Origin: Poindextera sp035295705
GTDB lineage: Bacteria > Pseudomonadota > Alphaproteobacteria > Caulobacterales > Caulobacteraceae
Assembly: GCA_035295705.1 (NCBI GenBank)
Contig: DATGIN010000157.1
Coordinates: forward strand, 1-5,406
Direction of reading: 5' to 3'
Length of the DNA: 5,406 nt
Of the stretch, positions 1 through 5,406 are shown one piece after another. The notes below the pieces were generated by a model. That model ran no database searches. It had not been told where the DNA came from and saw only the letters and a list, made by a program, of their open reading frames with translations. The number at the start of each line of letters is the position of its first letter. The stretch's first letter is position 1. Made by a program: the position numbers and the translations under genes.

Positions 1-506
1 AGCGCGAGCTTGCGCACCGTCCGCGCGGGGAGATCGCCGCTGGTCGGATAGATCGCCTCGAAGCCGGGAATCTCGTCCACCTGCTCGGCGGGGAGGAAGT
101 AGTCCGGATGCGGCATCGAAAGCTCGCCGCGATAGCGCTGCTCGACCTTCCCGCTGACGGCGCGGCGGGACCCCGGCGGATGGCGCCTCGCCAGGTGCTC
201 GCCGCCGCCGCGAAACCACACCAGGAACAGGAACCCCGCCTCGTCGAAGGTCCGAATGCGCCATGGGAGGCCGCGGCGGCCGGGCGGGAAGTGCTTGTCG
301 ATGGCAACCACGAGAGTCTGGACTTCGCCGTCGCGCGCCTCGGCCGTGGAGACGCGGGTGCGGTAGACGAGCGAGTGCGGCCGCAGAAAGAGGACGTCGC
401 GCACCAGCGGCCCCGCCAGCCGCTCCAGCACGGGCGCGAGCTTGGGGCCGACGCCCTTCAATGACGATGAGGGCGCAAACAGCGGAAAGAGAATCTCCGG
501 CCGCAT
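1..506 (-). CDS. recG: ATP-dependent DNA helicase RecG, N-terminal part (runs off left edge)
   Basis: Reverse-strand translation from the ATG at 506-504 begins MRPEILFPLFAPSSSLKGVG, which matches the usual start of alphaproteobacterial RecG, including the helix-hairpin-helix-like LKGVGPKLAPVLERL. It continues into the wedge (OB-fold) domain, with DVLFLRPHSLVYR, a VSGKVEQRYRGELSMPHPDY stretch and EAIYPTSGDLPARTVRKLA, just before the helicase core would begin. About 168 of roughly 700 residues are visible; the helicase motifs lie outside the window. RecG remodels stalled forks and branched DNA in the cytoplasm; the wedge domain seen here is the part that grips the junction. The start is supported by a GGAG four bases upstream (511-514) and by the absence of a plausible in-frame start further upstream. 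It is transcribed divergently from sdhE-mfd. No frameshift is seen. Confidence 0.95.
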   Translation of the reverse strand, partial: MRPEILFPLFAPSSSLKGVGPKLAPVLERLAGPLVRDVLFLRPHSLVYRTRVSTAEARDGEVQTLVVAIDKHFPPGRRGLPWRIRTFDEAGFLFLVWFRGGGEHLARRHPPGSRRAVSGKVEQRYRGELSMPHPDYFLPAEQVDEIPGFEAIYPTSGDLPARTVRKLA

Positions 507-510
507 CGGT

Positions 511-514
511 CTCC
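511..514 (-). promoter_or_regulatory. Shine-Dalgarno of recG
   Basis: The reverse strand reads GGAG at 514-511, four bases before the recG ATG (506). The spacing is short but workable, and it supports that start. If transcription began from the nearby CTATAT (524-519), the leader would be only about five bases and would lose most of this site. That favours a start site further upstream for recG. Confidence 0.5.
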
Positions 515-516
515 AA

Positions 517-560
517 GCATATAGTGCAGGTGGCGACGTCGCCGCCGCCGTTCTATATGC
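517..560. repeat. 8-bp inverted repeat flanking the divergent promoter centre
   Basis: GCATATAG at 517-524 is the exact reverse complement of CTATATGC at 553-560, with 28 bp between the arms. These are the two AT-rich islands in an otherwise very GC-rich neighbourhood. The arms lie equally far from the two start codons: 10 bases separate 517 from recG's ATG, and 10 separate 560 from sdhE's. The arms could be paired promoter elements or half-sites for a regulator. The repeat is seen directly; the function is inferred. Confidence 0.6.
532..543. promoter_or_regulatory. 12-bp perfect palindrome, candidate operator
   Basis: GGCGACGTCGCC is a perfect 12-base palindrome centred between 537 and 538, one base from the centre of the surrounding inverted repeat (517-560) and nearly midway between the two start codons. 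If the CTATAT elements are the -10s, it covers the space where both -35 regions would fall, a typical place for a shared repressor. Palindromes of this length do occur by chance in GC-rich DNA, so a binding site is only a hypothesis. Confidence 0.3.
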
Positions 561-570
561 GGCGCTTCCC

Positions 571-846
571 ATGCCCGACGCCCGGCTCGAAAAGTTGCGC
601 TATCGCGCCTGGCGGCGGGGATTCGCTGAGGCCGACCTCTTGCTGGGCGGCTTCGCCGACGCCCATCTCGCGACCATGACGACCAGCGATCTCGACGCCT
701 TCGAGCGCCTGCTCGACCAGCCCGATCCCGACCTCTGGGACTGGATCGTCGGGGGCATTCGCGCGCCGGCCGCGGTCGAAGGCGCGCTCCTCGATCGGCT
801 GCGCGCGTTCAAGGCGGAGGAATTGGCGGCGAGTCTGCGCCGATGA
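571..846 (+). CDS. sdhE: FAD assembly factor SdhE (succinate dehydrogenase flavinylation)
   Basis: This 91-residue protein belongs to the SdhE/Sdh5 (DUF339) family, normally 85-100 residues. It carries the diagnostic RGxxE motif at residues 16-20 (RGFAE), followed by the family's ADLLLGGFADAHL helix and a WDWI segment at 56-59. SdhE is a small cytoplasmic helical bundle that promotes covalent attachment of FAD to the flavoprotein subunit of succinate dehydrogenase; the RGxxE Gly and Glu are the key residues of that interaction. I chose the ATG at 571 because family similarity begins right after it, although the frame stays open upstream to 442, where translation resembles no SdhE and overlaps recG. 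There is no clear Shine-Dalgarno before 571, so initiation may be leaderless or depend on other features. The stop TGA (844-846) overlaps the mfd ATG. Confidence 0.92.
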   Translation: MPDARLEKLRYRAWRRGFAEADLLLGGFADAHLATMTTSDLDAFERLLDQPDPDLWDWIVGGIRAPAAVEGALLDRLRAFKAEELAASLRR

Positions 847-3800
847 GCGTGATCGAGCGCGAGCGTCTCGACCTCGATACCGTGGCCTTCGCGCCCGGCG
901 CGGTCGAGCTTACCGGCGTCCCGGAGGGCTTCGACGCGCTGGTTCTCGCGGACATCGCGCGGGCGCGCGGCGGCTTGACCGTCTTCGTGGCCCGCGACAG
1001 CGCGCGCGCGCAGGCCTTTGCGGAGGCGTTCGATTTCTTCGCCCCTGACGTCGAGCTGATCGCCTTCCCCTCGTGGGACTGCTTGCCCTACGACCGGCTC
1101 AGCCCCTCATCGGGCGTCGCGGCCAGACGCGTCGCCGCGCTCGCGCGGCTGGCCAGAGGCGCGAGCGATGGCCCGCAGGTGCTGGTCGTTGCGGCTGCGG
1201 CGCTCATGCAGCGCGTTCCTCCCCGCGAAGTGCTGGCCCGAGCTGGGTATTCGGCGCAGGCGGGCCAGGACATCGACCTTGTCGAGTTGGAACACTATCT
1301 CGCCGTCAACGGCTACAGCCGCGCCTCCACCGTATCGGAGCGGGGCGAGTTCGCCATCCGCGGCGGCGTCATCGACGTCTTCCCGCCCGGTGCTGAAGAG
1401 CCGCTGCGGCTCGACCTCTTCGGCGACACGCTCGAGACCATCCGCAGTTTCGATCCGGTCTCGCAGCGCTCGACCGGCAAGCTCACCGCCATCGAGCTCA
1501 TGCCCGTGTCCGAAGTGCTGCTGGACAAGGAGAGCATCAGCCGCTTCCGCCAGGCTTACGGCGCGGCGTTCGGGGCTTCGAGCGAGGACCTCCTCTACGC
1601 CTCGATCAGCGAGGGCGGTCGGCGCGCCGGCATGGAGCACTTCCTGCCGCTGTTCTACGAGGAGCTCGAAACCCTTTTCGACTACCTGCCGGCCGAGGCG
1701 CTGATCGCGCTCGACCACCTTGCCGAAGCGGCCCGCGACGAGCGGCTGGCGATCATCGACGACGCCTTCCAGGCCAGGTTAGACGCCGATCAGGGCCGTG
1801 GCGCTTATCATGCGCTGCCGCCCCCGGGCCTCTATCTGACGCCCGACGAATGGGACGCCGGTCTGGCCGGCCGCGCCGGCCGCCGGCTCAGCCCCTTCGA
1901 GCACGAGGGCGGCGGCGCTCGCGTCGAGCTCGGCGGCCGGCTCGGCCGCACCTTCGCAGCCGAACGGTCGGCCGAAAGCGTCAACCTGTTCGAGGCGGCC
2001 GTCGCCCACGCACGCCGGTTGAGCGCAGACGGCAAGCGGGTGCTCTTCGCCTCCTGGTCCGACGGCTCGTCCGACCGGCTGGGCGTCATGCTGGCCGACC
2101 ACGGCCTGAAGGACGTCGCGCTCGCGGCCGACTGGCCAGCGGTGCAGAAGCGCGATCGCAAGCAGCCGCTGCGCATCGTGCTGCCGCTCGACGCCGGGTT
2201 CGAGACTTCGGACCTCGCGGTCATCGCCGAGACCGACATCCTGGGCGACCGTCTGGCGCGTTCCGGCCGCCGGCGGCGGGCGCAGAACTTCCTCACCGAG
2301 GCGACCGCGCTCACGCCGGGCGATCTCGTCGTCCATATCGACCACGGCATCGGCCGCTATACCGGCCTGCAGACCCTGACCGTCCAGGACGCGCCACACG
2401 ATTGCCTGGCGATCGACTACGCCGAGGAATCGAAGCTCTACCTGCCGGTCGAGAACATCGACCTTCTCAGCCGCTATGGCTCCGACGCCGACGGCGTTCA
2501 GCTCGACCGTCTGGGCGGCGCCGCCTGGCAGGCGCGGAAGGCGCGCGCCAAGGAGCGGCTGCGCGAGATGGCCGAGAGCCTGATCGCCATCGCCGCCGCG
2601 CGGCAGCTGAAGTCGCTTCCCGAGATCGACCCGCCGAGCGGCCTGTTCGACGAGTTCTGCGCCCGCTTCCCGTACGATGAGACCGACGACCAGCTGGCCA
2701 CGATCGGCGACGTGCTCACCGACCTTGCGTCCGGCCACCCGATGGACCGCCTGGTTTGCGGCGACGTGGGCTTCGGCAAGACGGAGGTGGCGCTGCGCGC
2801 CGCCTTCGTCGTCGCGATGAGCGGCAAGCAGGTCGCGGTCGTCTGCCCGACGACGCTGCTGGCGCGCCAGCACTTCGCGACCTTCAGCGAGCGCTTCCAC
2901 GGCTGGCCCGTGCGGATCGGCAGGCTTTCCCGCCTTGTGCCCGCCGCCGAGGCGGCGAAGACCCGCGAGGGCCTGAAGAAAGGCGAGATCGACATCGTCA
3001 TCGGCACCCATGCGGTGCTGTCCAAGCAGGTGCAGTTCCGCGACCTTGGCCTCGTCGTCGTGGACGAGGAGCAGCACTTCGGCGTCAAGCACAAGGAGGC
3101 GCTGAAGACCCTGCGCGCCGAGGTGCACGTTCTGACGCTCTCGGCCACGCCGATCCCCCGCACCCTGCAGATGGCGCTGTCCGGCATTCGCGAGATGTCG
3201 ATCATCGCCACGCCGCCGGTCGATCGGCTCGCCGTGCGCACCTACATCACTCCGCTCGACCCGATCGTCATCCGCGAAGCCCTGCTTCGGGAGAAGTACC
3301 GTGGCGGGCAGGCCTATGTGGTCGCGCCGCGGATTCGCGACCTGCCGGAGATCCAGAAGTTCCTCCGCGACGAGGTGCCGGAGGTGAAGTTCGTGACCGG
3401 CCACGGCCAGATGCCGCCGACCCAGATCGAGGACGTGATGGGGGCGTTCTACGATGGGCGCTACGACGTCTTGCTCTCGACCTCCATCGTCGAGTCCGGG
3501 CTCGACATCCCCACCGCCAACACCCTCGTCGTCTATCGCTCCGACATGTTCGGCCTCGCCCAGCTCTACCAGCTGCGTGGACGGGTGGGCCGCGCGAAGG
3601 CGCGCGCCTACGCCTACCTGACGACGCCCGAGCACCGCGCGCTCAGCGCCTCGGCCGAGAAGCGGCTGATGGTCATGCAGTCGCTGGACAGCCTGGGCGC
3701 CGGCTTCCAGCTGGCCAGCCACGACCTCGATATCCGCGGCGGCGGCAATCTCTTGGGCGAGGAGCAGTCGGGCCACATCCGCGAGATCGGCGTCGAGCTG

Positions 3801-4331
3801 TACCAGCAGATGCTGGAAAACGCGGTGGCCGAGCTGCGCGCCGAGATGGGCGCCGGCGATGTGGCGATCGATCGCGGGTGGTCGCCGCAGATCAACACCG
3901 GAGCCGCGGTGCTCATCCCCGAGCACTACGTGCCCGACCTGAACGTCCGCCTCGCGCTCTACCGCCGTCTTTCGGACGCGGAGAAGGCGCAGGATCGCGA
4001 AGCGCTGGCGGCGGAGATGATCGACCGGTTCGGCCCGCTGCCGCCGGAGACGGATCAGCTGCTGAAGATCGTCGCCATCAAGGGCCTCTGCCGGCAGGCC
4101 AACGTGGCGAAAATCGACGTCGGGCCGAAGGGCGCCGCCGTCAGCTTCCGCGATGACCACTTCGCCCATCCGGCCGCGCTGATTGCGTATATCCAGCAGA
4201 ACCCGAAGACCTGGCGCATCCGCCCCGACCAGACGGTGCTGGTAAAGGGCGAATGGGAGACGCCCGACCAACGCCTCGCCGCCGCCGAGCGCATCCTGGG
4301 CGAGCTGGCCCGGATGGCCGGAACCGCCTAG
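843..4331 (+). CDS. mfd: Transcription-repair coupling factor Mfd
   Basis: Mfd is a cytoplasmic DNA translocase that binds stalled RNA polymerase, pushes it off lesions and recruits UvrA for nucleotide excision repair. At 1162 residues it is close to the E. coli length (1148). The N-terminal UvrB-like module has FPSWDCLPYDRLSP around 75-88 and RGEFAIRGGVIDVFPPG from 167. The RNA-polymerase-interacting domain begins near 490 (LTPGDLVVHIDHGIGRYTG) and runs to about 550. The superfamily 2 translocase core shows Walker A CGDVGFGKTE (639-648, Lys646), DEEQHFG (741-747), SATPIPRT (767-774) and QLRGRVGR (910-917). The RecG-like TRG motif spans about 948-977, ending LLGEEQSG. The C-terminal UvrA-masking domain includes LNVRLALYRRLSD (from 1033) and RFGPLPPE (from 1062). 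All key residues are present. Its ATG sits inside sdhE's stop (ATGA) with no good ribosome site of its own, so translational coupling is likely. Its TAG shares CTAG with the convergent gene. Confidence 0.98.
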   Translation: MSVIERERLDLDTVAFAPGAVELTGVPEGFDALVLADIARARGGLTVFVARDSARAQAFAEAFDFFAPDVELIAFPSWDCLPYDRLSPSSGVAARRVAALARLARGASDGPQVLVVAAAALMQRVPPREVLARAGYSAQAGQDIDLVELEHYLAVNGYSRASTVSERGEFAIRGGVIDVFPPGAEEPLRLDLFGDTLETIRSFDPVSQRSTGKLTAIELMPVSEVLLDKESISRFRQAYGAAFGASSEDLLYASISEGGRRAGMEHFLPLFYEELETLFDYLPAEALIALDHLAEAARDERLAIIDDAFQARLDADQGRGAYHALPPPGLYLTPDEWDAGLAGRAGRRLSPFEHEGGGARVELGGRLGRTFAAERSAESVNLFEAAVAHARRLSADGKRVLFASWSDGSSDRLGVMLADHGLKDVALAADWPAVQKRDRKQPLRIVLPLDAGFETSDLAVIAETDILGDRLARSGRRRRAQNFLTEATALTPGDLVVHIDHGIGRYTGLQTLTVQDAPHDCLAIDYAEESKLYLPVENIDLLSRYGSDADGVQLDRLGGAAWQARKARAKERLREMAESLIAIAAARQLKSLPEIDPPSGLFDEFCARFPYDETDDQLATIGDVLTDLASGHPMDRLVCGDVGFGKTEVALRAAFVVAMSGKQVAVVCPTTLLARQHFATFSERFHGWPVRIGRLSRLVPAAEAAKTREGLKKGEIDIVIGTHAVLSKQVQFRDLGLVVVDEEQHFGVKHKEALKTLRAEVHVLTLSATPIPRTLQMALSGIREMSIIATPPVDRLAVRTYITPLDPIVIREALLREKYRGGQAYVVAPRIRDLPEIQKFLRDEVPEVKFVTGHGQMPPTQIEDVMGAFYDGRYDVLLSTSIVESGLDIPTANTLVVYRSDMFGLAQLYQLRGRVGRAKARAYAYLTTPEHRALSASAEKRLMVMQSLDSLGAGFQLASHDLDIRGGGNLLGEEQSGHIREIGVELYQQMLENAVAELRAEMGAGDVAIDRGWSPQINTGAAVLIPEHYVPDLNVRLALYRRLSDAEKAQDREALAAEMIDRFGPLPPETDQLLKIVAIKGLCRQANVAKIDVGPKGAAVSFRDDHFAHPAALIAYIQQNPKTWRIRPDQTVLVKGEWETPDQRLAAAERILGELARMAGTA

Positions 4332-4888
4332 CTGATGATCGTCGGCATGGGCGGCGGAGGCGGCGCCTGCGGGCCCGCTTTGGCGGCCTGGGCTTCCGCC
4401 AGCAAGCGGCGCGCGCGCAGCCACATTTCCAACCCCTGAACCGACAACATGCCGACCGCGAGCAGCACGAAGGCGTCGGCGATGGTCAGCACCGAAAGAT
4501 GCAGGAAGCCTGCGCTCTCGAGCGCTTCTCCGCGCAGGACGTAGCGGACCAGGAGCAGCCCGAAGATGAGAACCAGCCCTAGCGGCGAGGCGCGGGCGCT
4601 GAGCGCGTGGGTCTCCGGATGCACCTCGATCCGCATCGACCGGCCGCGCAGCCACCCGAGCCCGCAGCCGATCACGAGCGCTGCGACGAGCAGGCTTATG
4701 TCGAGGGGATCGAGCGGCGGCGCAGTGGCGGCCAGGGCCGCGCCCATCAGGATGATGACGATGACCGGCCGGATCCACAGCCGCTCGATCCTGAGCGGGC
4801 GAGGGCGCGCATTGCGGAGCACCAGAATGAGCACGACGACGGCCAGCGGTACGAGCGTTCCGACGAGCTGCGGATTGAGCGCGTTCAA
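4328..4888 (-). CDS. Five-helix membrane protein, CcdC/DUF1453-like
   Basis: This 186-residue protein has about five hydrophobic segments (roughly 8-25, 41-56, 63-80, 102-118 and 130-150) and a short proline-rich tail (five prolines at 176-180). Conserved-looking positions are RPLRIERLWI (29-39), GWLRGRSMRIEVHPETHAL (78-96), a central ASP, and GLEMWLRARRLLAEA (152-166). That layout resembles the CcdC/DUF1453 family of small inner-membrane proteins, whose biochemical role is not established; I assign the family from memory of its pattern, not a search. The start is TTG at 4888-4886: no in-frame ATG or GTG lies between the upstream in-frame stop (4918-4916) and this codon, and the first later candidates fall inside helix 1. 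The gene follows the GGDEF-like gene after only two bases, so one operon is likely. Its TAG (4330-4328) overlaps the mfd stop. Confidence 0.72.
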   Translation of the reverse strand: MNALNPQLVGTLVPLAVVVLILVLRNARPRPLRIERLWIRPVIVIILMGAALAATAPPLDPLDISLLVAALVIGCGLGWLRGRSMRIEVHPETHALSARASPLGLVLIFGLLLVRYVLRGEALESAGFLHLSVLTIADAFVLLAVGMLSVQGLEMWLRARRLLAEAQAAKAGPQAPPPPPMPTIIS

Positions 4889-4890
4889 AG

Positions 4891-5406
4891 CTAGCCGGCC
4901 TTGAGCTGAAGGGCGCTAGCGGCCGCGCGCTCGAGCGCGCGCGCCGCGTTCTCGCCCGCTTCGACTTCGGCGACGCCGATATCGAACTCGACCACGAAGG
5001 GCGGCTTGTTCTCGCCGGCGTCGAACGCCGTGCACGCGATCACCGCGCAGATGCGCTCGCCGGCGGCTTGCCCGGCCGCCTGGCCGGTCGCCGGCAGCGC
5101 CAGCGCGAACACCTCGGGCCCAAGCCGGGCGGCGGTGTCTTCGGCCCGGATCAGGCGTCCGATCATCGAGCCGATCTGCGGCGTAGCGCGGTCAAGCCAG
5201 CCGCCCTTGCGCGCCAGAGTCAGCTCCGGCCTGTCGGCGACGCGCAGCACGCAGAGGCAGAGCGGCCGATGCCGCTGGCGGCTGGCCTGCACCAGGCGGG
5301 CCAGATGGGCGGCGAACAGGTCGCGGGTGAAGAGGCCGGTGGCGGGGTCCATCAGGCCGGAGCTGCGCGCCCGTTCCAGCGCCTGGCGGATGGCGATCTG
5401 CCGCCT
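4891..5406 (-). CDS. Degenerate GGDEF-domain protein, probable c-di-GMP receptor (C-terminal part; start beyond right edge)
   Basis: 171 residues are visible and the frame stays open to the window edge. An ATG at 5352-5350 exists, but 18 helical-looking residues precede it (RRQIAIRQALERARSSGL) and it falls at the family's DPxTGLxxR motif, so it is internal. From that Met, the GGDEF fold runs DPATGLFTRDLF (2-13) to the end, including DIGVAE (124-129) and a terminal AL..K. The catalytic signature is GPEVF (78-82) where GGDEF should be, and the usual DxDxFK metal-binding segment reads RVADRP (37-42). Yet RxxD (Arg69-Asp72), the product-inhibition I-site, is intact at the standard five-residue spacing. 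The likely role is therefore binding c-di-GMP, not making it. Caulobacter PopA, a response-regulator-type protein with a degenerate GGDEF and working I-site, is the closest known parallel and a possible ortholog; the missing N-terminus (REC domains or not) would decide this. Confidence 0.85.
   Translation of the reverse strand, partial: RRQIAIRQALERARSSGLMDPATGLFTRDLFAAHLARLVQASRQRHRPLCLCVLRVADRPELTLARKGGWLDRATPQIGSMIGRLIRAEDTAARLGPEVFALALPATGQAAGQAAGERICAVIACTAFDAGENKPPFVVEFDIGVAEVEAGENAARALERAAASALQLKAG
4899..4902 (-). promoter_or_regulatory. Weak Shine-Dalgarno for the TTG-started membrane protein
   Basis: The reverse strand reads AAGG at 4902-4899, ten bases before the TTG start at 4888. 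It lies inside the last codons of the upstream GGDEF-like gene. The match is short and the spacing long, so termination-reinitiation from the upstream stop (TAG, 4893-4891) may matter more. Confidence 0.3.
4924..4941. repeat. 18-bp perfect palindrome within the GGDEF-like gene
   Basis: CGCGCGCTCGAGCGCGCG is self-complementary over 18 bases. With one bulged base (4942) the symmetry extends to 4919-4947. It encodes part of the alanine/arginine-rich last helix of the GGDEF-like protein, about 30 bases before its stop. There is no loop and no U-run, so it does not look like an intrinsic terminator. Runs of GCG/CGC codons make such symmetry easier to reach by chance. Confidence 0.5.

Larger units (their letters stand above)
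507..570. promoter_or_regulatory. Divergent recG / sdhE-mfd control region
   Basis: This 64-bp gap between the recG and sdhE start codons is the only true intergenic space in the window, so promoters for both directions should lie in or near it. CTATAT, the -10 form described for the housekeeping sigma factor in Sinorhizobium and relatives, occurs at 553-558 on the plus strand and at 524-519 on the minus strand. Each copy ends 12 bases before its start codon. No convincing -35 (TTGAC-like) lies 16-18 bases upstream of either. The alternative reading uses TATAGT at 520-525 for sdhE and TATAGA at 557-552 for recG, giving leaders of roughly 40 bases that would overlap. The position is well supported; the exact promoters are inference. 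Confidence 0.45.

Noticed and set aside
108..464. A 118-codon plus-strand frame opposite recG.
   Set aside because: The reverse strand here encodes an unmistakable RecG N-terminus; the plus-strand product has no family resemblance.
442..570. A 43-residue N-terminal extension of sdhE from the ATG at 442.
   Set aside because: It would overlap recG and cover the whole intergenic region. The extension resembles no SdhE, and family similarity begins at the ATG at 571.
1865..1881. 7-bp stem with a 3-base loop (GGCCGGC / GCCGGCC).
   Set aside because: It falls in a Gly/Ala/Arg-rich stretch of Mfd where GGC/GCC/CGC codons create such symmetry; nothing in the context suggests a function.
2756..4156. 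A 466-codon open frame on the plus strand, inside mfd in another frame.
   Set aside because: Arg/Pro/Gly/Ala-rich translation without any domain; it is fully contained in mfd, which has all its motifs in its own frame.
4369..4381. GC-rich palindrome GCGGGCCCGC followed by TTT, as a possible terminator for mfd.
   Set aside because: It has no loop, only three T residues, and lies within the coding sequence of the convergent membrane-protein gene.
1779..4778. A 999-codon open frame on the minus strand, opposite most of mfd and running into the membrane-protein region.
   Set aside because: Its translation is low-complexity (rich in Arg, His, Asp, Gln, Ala and Gly) with no recognisable domain, and it lies opposite a fully conserved Mfd. 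Very GC-rich genes often leave a stop-free frame on the complementary strand, so I read it as a shadow.

Overview
The window is a gene-dense, very GC-rich stretch of bacterial chromosome. Almost every base is coding, and the only real intergenic gap is 64 bp. The gene order recG (leftward), then sdhE and mfd (rightward), together with the Mfd and RecG sequence style, points to an alphaproteobacterium. The degenerate GGDEF protein at the right edge makes Caulobacterales (Caulobacter/Phenylobacterium-like) my best guess, but the sequence alone does not settle it.

Layout, left to right. (1) 1-506, minus strand: the N-terminal 168 residues of the fork-remodelling helicase RecG; the rest lies beyond the left edge. 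(2) 507-570: a compact divergent control region. It holds a perfect 8-bp inverted repeat (517-524 / 553-560) around a perfect 12-bp palindrome (532-543). CTATAT sits the same 12 nt from each of the two start codons. (3) 571-846, plus strand: sdhE, the small FAD-assembly factor for succinate dehydrogenase, with its RGxxE motif intact. (4) 843-4331, plus strand: full-length mfd, the transcription-repair coupling factor, joined to sdhE by an ATGA start/stop overlap. (5) 4328-4888, minus strand: a five-helix membrane protein resembling the CcdC/DUF1453 family. It starts at TTG and converges on mfd so closely that the two TAG stops share one CTAG. (6) 4891-5406, minus strand, open at the right edge: the C-terminal part of a GGDEF-family protein. 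Its active-site signature is GPEVF instead of GGDEF, but the RxxD c-di-GMP inhibitory site is intact, so it looks like a c-di-GMP receptor rather than a cyclase.

Functionally, recG and mfd both handle blocked replication or transcription, and sdhE rides with mfd in one translationally coupled unit. The right-hand pair probably forms a separate leftward operon in which a c-di-GMP-binding protein is followed two bases later by a small membrane protein. I see no RNA genes, mobile elements, CRISPR arrays or phage genes. I do not see a wholly new system; the items most worth following are the catalytically degenerate GGDEF protein with its membrane partner and the symmetric recG/sdhE control region.
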